Positions 8,385 to 18,203 are shown, counted from the stretch's first letter. The stretch is 63,296 nt of DNA from Muribaculaceae bacterium (GCA_017629835.1 JAGBWK010000011.1:1-63296); one strand, 5' to 3'. The notes: generated from the sequence alone by a model not told the origin. A program made the numbers and translations.

Positions 8385-9581
8385 ATGGAATCAATCAAAC
8401 GCTTATTCAAAATCGGTTATGGGCCTTCAAGCAGCCATACAATGGGGCCTCGTCATGCAGCTGAATTATTCGCCGCTCGCCACCCCAATGCTGCTCGCTA
8501 CGAAGTGACGCTCTACGGTGCTTTAGCTGCCACTGGCAAGGGACACCTTACCGACAAAGCTATCCTCGAAACCTTGGAGCCTGTTGCTCCTACCGAAATC
8601 GTTTGGAAACCTGAAATTTTTCTCCCCTATCACCCCAACGCTATGCAATTTAAGGCTATTACAGCCAATGGCGAAGTGATTGAGGACACTACATATTACT
8701 CTATCGGTGGTGGCGACATTACTACTGCCAACGAAAAGCGCCAAGAGGCTGCTCACGTCTACGAAATGACCAAAATAGCCGACATACTTGCGTGGTGCAA
8801 TTCCACTGGCCGAAGCTATTGGGAATATGTCGATATGTGTGAGGATGACGACGTTTGGGAGTATCTTCGCGAAGTATGGAACACGATGAAAGAGGCCGTT
8901 GAGCGAGGCATCGAAGCCGAAGGTGTGCTCCCGGGCGGACTCGGCGTTCGACGCAAAGCTGTCAGCTACTATATGCACGCTGCTGGCTACAATGCGAGCC
9001 TGAAGAGTCGTGGGTTAGTGTACGCCTACGCCTTAGGTGTCAGCGAGGAGAATGCCTCAGGCGGCAAAATTGTCACCGCGCCCACCTGTGGCTCCTGTGG
9101 CGTGCTGCCCGCAGTTTTATACCACCTTTACACCTCGAAAGGATTCTCCGAACAACGCATCCTGCGCGCTTTGGCTACAGCTGGGTTGTTTGGCAACATT
9201 GTGAAATACAACGCCTCAATCAGTGGTGCCGAAGTGGGTTGTCAAGGCGAAGTGGGCGTGGCATGTGCTATGGCTGCAGCTGCCGCAAGTCAGCTATTCG
9301 GTGGCACTCCTGCCCAAATCGAATACTCTGCCGAAATGGGACTTGAACATCACCTCGGGCTGACGTGCGACCCCGTGTGCGGATTAGTGCAAATTCCATG
9401 CATCGAGCGCAATGCCTACGCTGCTGCCCGTGCGCTCGACGCCAACCTCTACGCTGCATTCAGCGACGGTCATCACTCCGTTTCGTTCGACCGCATCGTT
9501 GAAGTTATGAAGCAAACTGGCCACGACCTACCCTCGCTGTATAAAGAAACAGCTCTCGGGGGTCTCGCTGCTATCAAATAA
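8385..9581 (+). CDS. sdaA: L-serine ammonia-lyase (serine dehydratase), iron-sulfur type
   Basis: It deaminates L-serine to pyruvate and ammonia in the cytosol with a 4Fe-4S cluster. The single 398-residue chain contains both the beta part (KIGYGPSSSHTMGPRHAAEL near residue 8) and the alpha part. The Cys residues of PTCGSCGVLPA and of CDPVCGLVQIPC match the cluster-binding segments of the family. The chain is shorter than E. coli SdaA (about 454 residues), as is usual in Bacteroidetes. The pyruvate produced could feed a 2-oxoacid oxidoreductase such as the korAB product downstream, but that link is only inference. Confidence 0.93.
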   Translation: MESIKRLFKIGYGPSSSHTMGPRHAAELFAARHPNAARYEVTLYGALAATGKGHLTDKAILETLEPVAPTEIVWKPEIFLPYHPNAMQFKAITANGEVIEDTTYYSIGGGDITTANEKRQEAAHVYEMTKIADILAWCNSTGRSYWEYVDMCEDDDVWEYLREVWNTMKEAVERGIEAEGVLPGGLGVRRKAVSYYMHAAGYNASLKSRGLVYAYALGVSEENASGGKIVTAPTCGSCGVLPAVLYHLYTSKGFSEQRILRALATAGLFGNIVKYNASISGAEVGCQGEVGVACAMAAAAASQLFGGTPAQIEYSAEMGLEHHLGLTCDPVCGLVQIPCIERNAYAAARALDANLYAAFSDGHHSVSFDRIVEVMKQTGHDLPSLYKETALGGLAAIK

Positions 9582-9619
9582 TCAACTTATCATCATACCT
9601 ACATTTCAAATCACACACC

Positions 9620-12600
9620 ATGAAAAAAGTAGTTTCAACTCTGTTATTAGCAATTTTTGCTTTGGCTACTGCTAACGCCGTTACGTTCAATGTAACCGTT
9701 CCCGAAGGCACTAAAGCATGTTTCATCGCTGGCGATTTCAATGGCTGGGATGCCACCAATGCCGTTGAAATGTCTCCGTCGGGGGCCAACACTTTCACTC
9801 TGACGTTGGACAATGTGACTAATGCAGCTGCCGAAGTAGGCTACAAATATCTTTGCGGACAGGACTGGGCTTACGTCGAAAAAGGTCCCTCGGGCGAAGA
9901 ACTTGGCAACCGCACATCGGTCGGTGCTATGGACGTAGTAGCAAGCTGGGCTAAACTCTATAATCCCGATATTTTTGAAACTAAATTGGAGGTCAACGGC
10001 TACACTCGCATTGTAAAGGTGTTGCTCCCAGCCGACTACCAAAACTCCAACCAATCATATCCCGTAGTATATATGACTGGCGTGCAGGCTCGCTACGATA
10101 AAGCTGGCGACGACTCCGACCGCGGCGACGACCACATGGGCGATGCGTCGTGGAACGTCCCTGGCATGGTCAAAGGCTCTGCCTCTCCCTGCATTTTTGT
10201 TTCGATGTATGGATTTGTCGCCGAAAACATCCCCTACGAATATGCCGATTTTGCTGGTAGCGGCGCTGCCGACGATTTCATAAATGGCATCGAAAAGTCT
10301 CTCATCCCTTACATCAATTCGCGATATAGAACAAAGACTGGCCCTGCAAACACCTCTATCGTTGGTGCCGACTTGGGCGGCTTGTTCAGTGTCTATGCAG
10401 CACTCAAACGCCCCGACTTATTTGGCCAATGCGCTGCCCTCTCTCCCACAATTTGGCTCAACAAGAGTGAAATAATTTCGCTTGCCGCAAGTGCCGAAGC
10501 CTCTGCTGCTCAGCGATTTTATCTGTCGGTAGGCGGTAACGAGCCTTCGCAAATCAAAAGCGATGTAGCTGATTTGGAAGCCGCGCTCGCAGCTCGCAGC
10601 AATGCCGACGTGCGATTCACTACCTTTGCTGGAGCAACCCACAACGACGTGGCTTGGGGAGCAGCATTCAAGAGCATCTACCCCTTCCTACTGTCGGCCG
10701 ATGCAACCTACGCTGGTCGCAACGCTGTCGGTGCTCAACCGTTAGCATCTGATTTCTCTACAGCCCCCTACTCCTACCTCTCGGCTGTCGACAGCCAAAA
10801 CCTCGTTTACGATAGCAGCGTAGAGTTTTCCTACGTCGATAAATACCTCCACGAAGGCTCCGAACGCCCTGCTCGCGTAGCTATTGTCGAGATTCCTGCA
10901 AGCATCAAAACACAATATTATTGGAACGTGGCTCGCTCTGGCAATGGCACTGGCGACTTACTAAAATCTACCAACGGCAACGTAGGCTTCAGTTCCAAAA
11001 AGACCAATACATCTTGGCTACGCATTGTAATCTTCGAGGATGAAACTGTGAAAGATATTGCCGCCAATTCTGGCGCATTCAGAGTGGTTTGCGGCTCGTC
11101 AGAAACTATGATGACCCCGGGCAACAACCACACAGCTTCTGCTTCGGTCAATTTCGGCTCTGAAAAAAGTTTCAAAATCTACTTTGGCAGCGTCAACAGT
11201 GGCTCAAAGCAAAGTTCGCTCACCGAAGCAATAAACGTTTCCGACAACTGCACCAACGCTACTATTGTCTACGATTTCGTCACCAACAAAGTGTCGGTTA
11301 CCGAAACCAACCAAGGCGGAAGTGGCGACGACAACCCCACCACTGGCGATTTAGCATCAACCTCTTATTCTATTGTGTCGGCCATTGATAGCGAATCGCT
11401 CTCTTACGACTCTAAATCGAAATTCACTTACATTACCAACTTTGTTTCCTCTGAAACTGAAGTGCCTGCCCAAGTTACAATTGTGGAAATCCCAGCTTCA
11501 GTGAAAACTCAATTCTACTGGAACGTGGCTCGCTCTGGCAATGGCACAGGCGACCTGCTGAAGTCAACCAACGGCAACGTGAGCTTCAGCTCCAAGAAGA
11601 CCACTACTTCATGGTTGCGCGTAGCTGTGCTCGAAGGCGAAACGGTGAAGGATGTTGCAGCCAACTCTACCGCATTCCGCTTGGCTACCGCTTCGGCTTC
11701 GACAATTATGTCAATCGCTGGCAGCTACACCGTAACCGCTTCAGCCGAATTTACAGGCGAAGACAAGAGCTTCACAATCCATTTTGGCAGCGTCAACAGC
11801 GGCTCTGATATGGGTGCTATCACTGGCACTTATCGCGTATCCGAAAATTGCACTGCAGCCGACATCTCCTACAATTTCTTAACCAACAGTGTCGCAATCA
11901 ACGAAACCAATTGGGGCGAAACTATCAGCAACGTAGCAATTGACAAATTCATTGCCGTGCCCTCATTCTGCAACGCCGGCGCCAATACAAAGGTTATGCT
12001 CGAAATTGCCGACGCTGCCGACATCAACCCTTCTGTAACCGTCAGCCTCAACTACGGCACTCCCTCACAGAAATCGTTGACCAAAGAATCCGACGGCAAA
12101 TGGTCGCTCAACTTGAGCAGCCTGCAAGCTGGCATCTACCACATTTCGCTCAACCTGCAACGCGGCACAACCTCTATCGCCGACTATAAGACCATTGCAG
12201 TGAAAGTGCTCACCGATGCCAACGAAGAGAAAACTATCGTCAATCCCTACGACGGCATCGATTGGGCTACAATCAACCAATTTAAGTCCAATTTCCACAC
12301 CCACACCACCCAATCGTTCGACGCCAACCTACGCGTCGACGAAACAGTCGACCGATACTACAACGCCGGTTATAAGATTTTGGCACTTACCGACCATGAC
12401 GCCAACCCATACCCATGGGAAATGTTCAGCCTCTTTAATCCGCAAGCCTCAAGCCGCAACCCCGCAGCACTCGATATGCTCGCAATTCCGGGCAACGAAT
12501 TGAGCAAAAGCTACGCAAACTCATGGAACGAGGTTGGCGGTAGCGAGTTCAACCACCACAACGACTTCTTCACTGGTCGCCAAGGTCAGGAATTTGCCAC

Positions 12601-13624
12601 ACTCCGCGAATCATACGCCTACACCGAAAAATTAGGCGGTATGCAACTCATCAACCACCCGGGACAATACTGGAACCTTTCAAAAAGCTATACCCCCGGC
12701 GAGAAAAATTCGCCCGAATGGCATGCCGAAAACTTTATGACCTACAGCAGCTTAATCGGTCTTGAGGTCTACAATCAAGGCAACCGTCGTCCTAACGACC
12801 GCATTTTGTGGGACCAAATTTTGGACATCACTATGCGCGAAAACGTTGCCGTGTGGGGCTATTCCTGCGACGATATGCACAACAACGAGCAACTATTCCG
12901 CAACTACAACTTCATGCTCATGCCCGAGCTGACCACCGAAGCGCTCAAGGACGCTATGCGTAACGGCACCCACTATTTCTGCTACGAACCCTCTGGCTCT
13001 GGACAAGCTAAAGCACCAAGAATCAATGCAATCAACATCGACGAAGCCAACTGCACTCTAAGCATCGACACCGACGCAACCGAAGTCTATTGGATTAGCT
13101 CAACCGACATCAGCGACTACAACTCACCCTCAACCCGCAAAAGCACCGTGCTCGCTGTTGGTAAAGAATTCGACTACACTGGATTCCAAGGCCTTTACGT
13201 ACGCGCACTGTTGGTCAACGAATATGGCGAAACATGCACTCAACCCTTCGGATTCACTTCCGAAGACACAGGCATCGACGACGCTGAAATCGACGCCGTA
13301 GAGCTCGTCAACATCTACCCCAACCCCGCAACCGACATTGTAAACCTGAAAGCCACATCCCTAATCAAATCTGTTGACGTTTACAACATCATGGGACAAC
13401 CCATCATGCACCTCGACGACATCAACGCCAACACAACCACCCTCAACGTCTCTGCCCTCCCCACAGGTCACTACCTCCTCTCCGTCACCACACTTGGAGC
13501 TACCAACACCCAAATTAACAACACAACTCACCCCCTCCACCTCCTCCAACACTCCTCCGCACCCCCCCGTCGCCACCCCCCTCTCTCCTCAGCCGAGCGC
13601 TGCAACGCAGCGACTTTATGTTAA
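9620..13624 (+). CDS. Large secreted multi-domain protein: CBM-like, esterase-like, tandem repeats, PHP domain, T9SS tail
   Basis: The 1334-residue protein has a Sec signal (cleavage after ATANA). A starch-binding/CBM48-like beta domain follows (about 21-110, with IAGDFNGWD). Next is an alpha/beta-hydrolase of the Fes/esterase-D type (about 120-365). Its nucleophile elbow reads GADLGG, with Asp251 where Ser is normal. Two 199-residue repeats follow (about 370-770), then an Ig-like domain and a PHP-type metal-dependent domain (about 890-1125; FHTHT and LTDHD supply metal ligands). A T9SS sorting domain begins at YPNPATD (about 1230). The last 35 or so residues are Pro/His/Ser-rich and encoded by repeat DNA, so the tail looks damaged. 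Function unknown; a cell-surface phosphoesterase or esterase is possible. Confidence 0.8.
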   Translation: MKKVVSTLLLAIFALATANAVTFNVTVPEGTKACFIAGDFNGWDATNAVEMSPSGANTFTLTLDNVTNAAAEVGYKYLCGQDWAYVEKGPSGEELGNRTSVGAMDVVASWAKLYNPDIFETKLEVNGYTRIVKVLLPADYQNSNQSYPVVYMTGVQARYDKAGDDSDRGDDHMGDASWNVPGMVKGSASPCIFVSMYGFVAENIPYEYADFAGSGAADDFINGIEKSLIPYINSRYRTKTGPANTSIVGADLGGLFSVYAALKRPDLFGQCAALSPTIWLNKSEIISLAASAEASAAQRFYLSVGGNEPSQIKSDVADLEAALAARSNADVRFTTFAGATHNDVAWGAAFKSIYPFLLSADATYAGRNAVGAQPLASDFSTAPYSYLSAVDSQNLVYDSSVEFSYVDKYLHEGSERPARVAIVEIPASIKTQYYWNVARSGNGTGDLLKSTNGNVGFSSKKTNTSWLRIVIFEDETVKDIAANSGAFRVVCGSSETMMTPGNNHTASASVNFGSEKSFKIYFGSVNSGSKQSSLTEAINVSDNCTNATIVYDFVTNKVSVTETNQGGSGDDNPTTGDLASTSYSIVSAIDSESLSYDSKSKFTYITNFVSSETEVPAQVTIVEIPASVKTQFYWNVARSGNGTGDLLKSTNGNVSFSSKKTTTSWLRVAVLEGETVKDVAANSTAFRLATASASTIMSIAGSYTVTASAEFTGEDKSFTIHFGSVNSGSDMGAITGTYRVSENCTAADISYNFLTNSVAINETNWGETISNVAIDKFIAVPSFCNAGANTKVMLEIADAADINPSVTVSLNYGTPSQKSLTKESDGKWSLNLSSLQAGIYHISLNLQRGTTSIADYKTIAVKVLTDANEEKTIVNPYDGIDWATINQFKSNFHTHTTQSFDANLRVDETVDRYYNAGYKILALTDHDANPYPWEMFSLFNPQASSRNPAALDMLAIPGNELSKSYANSWNEVGGSEFNHHNDFFTGRQGQEFATLRESYAYTEKLGGMQLINHPGQYWNLSKSYTPGEKNSPEWHAENFMTYSSLIGLEVYNQGNRRPNDRILWDQILDITMRENVAVWGYSCDDMHNNEQLFRNYNFMLMPELTTEALKDAMRNGTHYFCYEPSGSGQAKAPRINAINIDEANCTLSIDTDATEVYWISSTDISDYNSPSTRKSTVLAVGKEFDYTGFQGLYVRALLVNEYGETCTQPFGFTSEDTGIDDAEIDAVELVNIYPNPATDIVNLKATSLIKSVDVYNIMGQPIMHLDDINANTTTLNVSALPTGHYLLSVTTLGATNTQINNTTHPLHLLQHSSAPPRRHPPLSSAERCNAATLC
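10741..11930 (+). repeat. Two in-frame tandem repeats of 597 bp
   Basis: The segments beginning near 10741 and 11347 encode two copies of a roughly 199-residue module. Both contain YWNVARSGNGTGDLLKSTNG and end in VTET or AINETN. The nucleotide match is very close around 10925 and 11522 (period 597 bp), and more diverged elsewhere. This suggests internal duplication with later patchy homogenization. The module's function is unknown. Confidence 0.85.
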
Positions 13625-13780
13625 CCGGGGGCTTCAGCCCCTCGGATAGCCGATACATCTCCCCAAGCGGCAGCGTGTCGAAGACACGCCTTTACTAACA
13701 ATCTACTGGTAGGTTGCTCATCAGCTATCGCTACCCTGCGCAGCATAGGTTTCTAAGGCTCTCCCTCTCGGAGTTAATCA
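13598..13780 (+). repeat. Three-hairpin intergenic repeat module, copy D
   Basis: Three perfect stem-loops follow one another: CGCTGC/GCAGCG (13598-13612), GGGGCT/AGCCCC (13628-13641, with an outer CCG/CGG) and GCGTGTC/GACACGC (13673-13689). GCATAGGTTTCTAAGG, near 13745, resembles the flank of copy A. The element begins inside the annotated 3' end of the preceding gene and supplies its stop codon. The rest of the gap to 13949 holds only the korA promoter. Confidence 0.6.
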
Positions 13781-13882
13781 ATCCTTTTTGCATAATAATA
13801 GGCAAAAGCGCGCAAAATTGAGCGAAAAACAGCAAAAATGAGGGAAATGACGGGGGGTGCGCGTTTATTACGAGAATAAAAT

Positions 13883-13912
13883 TTTGTTAGTCTGTTTAAA
13901 ATCGTAACTTTG
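13883..13912 (+). promoter_or_regulatory. Promoter of korAB
   Basis: A -33 TTTG (13883-13886) and a -7 TAACTTTG (13905-13912) are separated by 18 nt, close to the Bacteroidetes consensus. The expected start near 13918 gives a leader of about 30 nt before the korA ATG. Confidence 0.7.
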
Positions 13913-13949
13913 CATCTTAATTTAGATTAGTATTTAACCAATTATTATA

Positions 13950-15791
13950 ATGGACAATACACGAGTCAAAACGCTCGACAAAGTGGTAGTGCGCTTTTCG
14001 GGCGACTCAGGCGACGGCATGCAGTTGGCTGGTAACATCTTCACCAACGTAAGTGCAGGCCTTGGTAACACTGTTTCTACATTCCCCGACTATCCAGCCG
14101 AAATCCGTGCTCCGCAGGGCTCACTCAGTGGCGTTTCGGGCTTCCAAGTAAGCGTTGGTAGTGGCGTTCACACTCCCGGCGACAGTTGCGATGTGCTCAT
14201 TGCTATGAATCCGGCTGCACTCAAGCAGAACGTGAAGTTCGTGCGCGCAGGTGGCGTCATCATCATCGACATCGACTCTTTCAAAGAGGAAAATTTGAAA
14301 AAGGCGCTCTTCACCACCGACGACCCCATTAAGGAATTGAACATCACAGCACAAGTAGTTGAAGTTCCTATCACTTCGATGACTAAGGCTGCTTTGGCCG
14401 ACTCTGGAATGGACAACAAAGCCATTCTGAAGTGTCGCAACATCTTTGCTCTCGGCTTAGTTTGTTGGTTGTTCGACCGTCCGCTCGACGGCGCTTTGCG
14501 CATGCTCAAAAATAAGTTTGCAAAGAAACCAGCCGTCTACGAAGCAAATGCTAAAGTAATCAATGCCGGCTACGACTATGGCCACAATATCCACGCTTCA
14601 GTGTCGACCTACCGCATCGAAACTGACGAGGCTAAACCAGGCGTTTACACCGACCTCAACGGCAATACTGCTACTGCGTGGGGTCTTATAATGGCTTCCG
14701 AAAAGTCGGGCCGTCCACTCTTCCTCGGCTCATATCCTATCACTCCGGCAACCGACATCCTGCACGAACTTGCTAAGCGCAAGGACCTCGGCGTAAAGGC
14801 TTGCCAAATGGAGGACGAAATTGCAGGCGTCTGCTCCGCTATCGGTGCTGCGTTTGCCGGCAACCTCGCTGTGACATCTACCTCAGGCCCCGGCCTTGCC
14901 CTCAAAGGGGAAGCCATTGGCTTGGCTGTCATTGCTGAGTTGCCTTTGGTCGTTATCGATGTGCAGCGCGGTGGCCCATCGACAGGCTTACCCACTAAGA
15001 CCGAACAAACCGACTTGCTGCAGGCGCTCTACGGCCGCAACGGCGAGTCGCCTCTTTGCGTCGTAGCTCCTGCATCGCCAACCGACTGCTTCACAATGGC
15101 GTTTGAAGCAGCTCGCATCGCTATCGAGCACATGACCCCCGTGATTTTGCTCAGCGACGCCTTTATTGGCAACGGCTCATCAGCTTGGCGCATCCCTGAG
15201 GCTGATGAATATCCCGAAATCAAAACAAGATACGTGCCCGAAGAGCTACGCGAGCAGTGGACCCCCTATCTGCGCGACGCCGAGTCGTTGGCACGCTATT
15301 GGGCTATCCCTGGCCAGTCCGACCTGCCTCACCGCATCGGTGGCCTTGAAAAAGACTCAAAAACAGGCGCTATCTCTACCGACCCCATTAACCACGAAAA
15401 AATGGTTATGGTGCGTCGCGAAAAGATTGAACGCATTGCCGACAACATACCACAACTCGAAGTTATGGGCAATCCCGACGCCGACACTCTGCTATTGGGT
15501 TGGGGTGGCACTTATGGCCATTTGCTCACCGCTGCACAGGAACTCAATGCACAAGGCTGCAGCGTAGCCTTCACGCATTTCCGCTATATCAATCCGCTAC
15601 CAAAGAACACAGCCGAGCTGCTCCGCCGCTACAAGCGAGTTATCGTTGCTGAGCTCAACTGCGGACAATTTGCCGACTTCCTGCAAGCACGCTTCCCCGA
15701 CGTTGAAATTCATCGCGTCAACAAAATTCAGGGACAGCCATTCCTCGTGAGCGAGGTTGTAGAAGCTGTAAAAAAAATCAATAATCTCTAA
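13950..15791 (+). CDS. korA: 2-oxoacid:ferredoxin oxidoreductase, fused gamma-alpha subunit
   Basis: With KorB this cytosolic enzyme oxidatively decarboxylates a 2-oxoacid, probably 2-oxoglutarate, to the acyl-CoA while reducing ferredoxin. It can also run reductively. The 613-residue chain has an N-terminal gamma domain (about 1-190, RFSGDSGDGMQLAGNIF), the alpha/PYR domain (GSYPITPATDILHELAKRK, about 255) and a C-terminal transketolase-like domain (about 500-610). The korB gene follows after 14 nt, so the pair forms one operon. The 2-oxoglutarate assignment rests on the usual Bacteroidetes arrangement. Confidence 0.93.
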   Translation: MDNTRVKTLDKVVVRFSGDSGDGMQLAGNIFTNVSAGLGNTVSTFPDYPAEIRAPQGSLSGVSGFQVSVGSGVHTPGDSCDVLIAMNPAALKQNVKFVRAGGVIIIDIDSFKEENLKKALFTTDDPIKELNITAQVVEVPITSMTKAALADSGMDNKAILKCRNIFALGLVCWLFDRPLDGALRMLKNKFAKKPAVYEANAKVINAGYDYGHNIHASVSTYRIETDEAKPGVYTDLNGNTATAWGLIMASEKSGRPLFLGSYPITPATDILHELAKRKDLGVKACQMEDEIAGVCSAIGAAFAGNLAVTSTSGPGLALKGEAIGLAVIAELPLVVIDVQRGGPSTGLPTKTEQTDLLQALYGRNGESPLCVVAPASPTDCFTMAFEAARIAIEHMTPVILLSDAFIGNGSSAWRIPEADEYPEIKTRYVPEELREQWTPYLRDAESLARYWAIPGQSDLPHRIGGLEKDSKTGAISTDPINHEKMVMVRREKIERIADNIPQLEVMGNPDADTLLLGWGGTYGHLLTAAQELNAQGCSVAFTHFRYINPLPKNTAELLRRYKRVIVAELNCGQFADFLQARFPDVEIHRVNKIQGQPFLVSEVVEAVKKINNL

Positions 15792-15805
15792 ACTACTCGA
15801 TTCAA

Positions 15806-16810
15806 ATGGAATATACAGCAGCAAATTTCAAGAATGCATCGCCTGTGCGCTGGTGTCCCGGTTGCGGCGACCATGCTATTCTCAACTCGCTCCACAAAGC
15901 TATGGCTATCGTGGGTGTTGCTCCTGAAAAAACGGCCGTAATCTCTGGCATCGGTTGCTCTTCGCGCTTGCCTTATTATATGAACACCTACGGCTTCCAC
16001 ACCATTCATGGTCGCGCTGCGGCTATTGCTACTGGCTTCAAGGTGGCTAATCCTGAGATGACAGTGTGGCAGATTTCGGGCGACGGCGACGGACTTGCCA
16101 TTGGTGGCAACCACTTCATCCACGCCGTTCGTCGCAACGTCGACATCAACATCATCCTGTTCAACAACAAAATCTACGGCTTGACTAAGGGCCAATATTC
16201 GCCAACATCCGACCGTGGTTTCGTCTCAAAATCTTCTCCTTACGGCACCACCGAAGACCCATTCATTCCCGCCGAACTCGTATTTGGCGCTCGTGGCAAC
16301 TTCTTCGCACGCTCAATCGACGTTGAGCTCGCCACCTCGCAAGAAGTGCTCGTCGAAGCTGCTCGCCACAAAGGTACTGCCGTAGTTGAAATCCTGCAGA
16401 ACTGCGTCATTTTCAACAATGGCATCCACAACTACATAACCGACCGTGAATTCCGTGCTGAACGCACAATCCACCTCCGCCACGGCGAAAAGATGCTTTT
16501 CGGCAAGGATATGAATCGAGGCATTGTGCAGGACGGCTTCCTCCTCAAAGCTGTGACAATCGGCGAAGAGGGCTACACTATCGACGATGTGCTCGTGCAC
16601 GACGCTAAGACTCAGAGCAACTTCCTTCACCAGCAGCTCGCTATGATGGACGGCTACGATTTGCCACTCGCAGTCGGAGTGATTCGCGACGTCGATTCGC
16701 CCGTCTACAACGAAGAAATCGAGCAGCAAGTAGCTGAAGTTCGCAGCAAGAAAGGCTTCACTTGCTTGCGCGATATGGTGCTCGCTGGCGAAACTTGGGA
16801 AGTGAAATAA
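15806..16810 (+). CDS. korB: 2-oxoacid:ferredoxin oxidoreductase beta subunit
   Basis: This 334-residue subunit binds thiamine diphosphate. The CPGCGDHA start, GIGCSSRLPYY and GDGDGLAIGGNHF...NNKIYGLTKGQ match the TPP and Mg2+ binding motif of the family. Cys residues in CPGC and GCSS are typical of the type that partners with a gamma-alpha fusion. It gives the complete two-subunit KorAB enzyme. It sits 14 nt after korA and about 50 nt before the GldE-like gene. Confidence 0.93.
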   Translation: MEYTAANFKNASPVRWCPGCGDHAILNSLHKAMAIVGVAPEKTAVISGIGCSSRLPYYMNTYGFHTIHGRAAAIATGFKVANPEMTVWQISGDGDGLAIGGNHFIHAVRRNVDINIILFNNKIYGLTKGQYSPTSDRGFVSKSSPYGTTEDPFIPAELVFGARGNFFARSIDVELATSQEVLVEAARHKGTAVVEILQNCVIFNNGIHNYITDREFRAERTIHLRHGEKMLFGKDMNRGIVQDGFLLKAVTIGEEGYTIDDVLVHDAKTQSNFLHQQLAMMDGYDLPLAVGVIRDVDSPVYNEEIEQQVAEVRSKKGFTCLRDMVLAGETWEVK

Positions 16811-16862
16811 GCCACACCAAGAGGCAGTGTAATAAAATAGTATTAATTAAAATCTTATAGTT

Positions 16863-18188
16863 TTGGATATAGATCCTTTACCGGCTCAATGGATTATGGG
16901 TGCCATTAGTATTGGCGACCCAATAATGACGAGCGGACAAATCATAGCTCTAATAGTAGCAGGACTTTTTCTTATCGCTTCTGGATTCGTTTCAGGTAGT
17001 GAAATAGCTTTCTTCTCGATTGACCCCGAGGATGAGGAGCTCGACAACGTAGCCGAAGGCGATAGAATTCGCAAATTAATCAATGCGCCTGAGCGATTGT
17101 TGGCAACGATTCTTATCACCAACAATTTGGTGAATGTGACCATTGTAGTGTTGACCAACTACGCGCTCGGCCCCCTGTTTGAGGGTATGAGCGAAGTGTT
17201 GAGTTTCATCCTGCAAACGGTTATTCTCACATTCTTAATCCTGCTTTTTGGTGAGATATTCCCCAAACTTTACTCTAAAAGCAACCCACTGAAATGGGCG
17301 CGCAACGCCTCAAGCATACTTTTGCTGCTGTCGCGATTGTTCTATCCGCTGTCGGCTATGTTGGTGAAAAGCACCACGATAGTCAACCGCGTTGTAACCA
17401 AAAAGGCTCAAAACCTTTCGACCGACGAACTTTCGCACGCACTGGAAATCACCGATATGAAGTCGGGCGACGACAAAAAGATGCTCAAGGAAATCCTTCG
17501 CTTTGGCGACACAACGGCTGCAGAAGTGATGACCCCGCGTGTCGACATTACCGACATCGACATTATGTACGATTTCGACAAAGTGTTGACTATTGTGCTC
17601 GAAAGTGGCTACGCTCGTATTCCTGTCTACGAAAAAACACAGGACAACATTAAGGGTATTCTCTACAGCCGCGATTTGCTCCCCTACATCGGTAAAGAAT
17701 CTGCCGACTTCAAGTGGCAACAACTCATCCGCAAGCCCTATTTCGTGCCTGAATCGCGTTCGATTGACGACCTCATGGAGGACTTCCGCAAAATGAAGAA
17801 CCACATGGCTATCGTAATCGACGAATTTGGTGGTACTCAAGGCATTGTTACTCTCGAGGACGTGCTCGAAGAGATTGTTGGCGACATCAACGACGAATAC
17901 GACGAAGAGGATAAAACATACCAGAAACTGCCCGACGACACCTATATTTTTGAGGGTAGAACACTACTGAACGACTTCTTCCGCGTGACTGGACTCGACG
18001 AGGAAGAGTACGACGAAGTGACGCAGGATAGCGAAACGCTTGCTGGTATGTTGCTCGCAATCAAGGGTGATTTCCCCAAGGAAAAAGAGCCTTTGGTCTA
18101 TGGTCGTTGCCGATTCCTCATTCTTGACATCGAACACCACCGCATCACCTCGGTGCGCGTTAAGGTGATGCCCGATTTGCAGACTTAA
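16863..18188 (+). CDS. gldE: GldE-like membrane protein (DUF21-CBS-CorC/HlyC domains)
   Basis: This 441-residue protein has four N-terminal membrane helices of the DUF21/CNNM type (about 20-180), two CBS domains (about 215-340) and a C-terminal CorC_HlyC domain (about 350-435). This is the architecture of CorC/HlyC proteins and of the T9SS-linked protein GldE. The gldD-like gene 15 nt downstream supports GldE over a general CorC. The reading frame opens at a TTG (16863); an ATG at 16896 is an alternative. Together with the T9SS tail at 13300 it suggests a type IX secretion system in this organism. Confidence 0.82.
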   Translation: MDIDPLPAQWIMGAISIGDPIMTSGQIIALIVAGLFLIASGFVSGSEIAFFSIDPEDEELDNVAEGDRIRKLINAPERLLATILITNNLVNVTIVVLTNYALGPLFEGMSEVLSFILQTVILTFLILLFGEIFPKLYSKSNPLKWARNASSILLLLSRLFYPLSAMLVKSTTIVNRVVTKKAQNLSTDELSHALEITDMKSGDDKKMLKEILRFGDTTAAEVMTPRVDITDIDIMYDFDKVLTIVLESGYARIPVYEKTQDNIKGILYSRDLLPYIGKESADFKWQQLIRKPYFVPESRSIDDLMEDFRKMKNHMAIVIDEFGGTQGIVTLEDVLEEIVGDINDEYDEEDKTYQKLPDDTYIFEGRTLLNDFFRVTGLDEEEYDEVTQDSETLAGMLLAIKGDFPKEKEPLVYGRCRFLILDIEHHRITSVRVKVMPDLQT

Positions 18189-18203
18189 ATCCAACTTCCA
18201 CCT

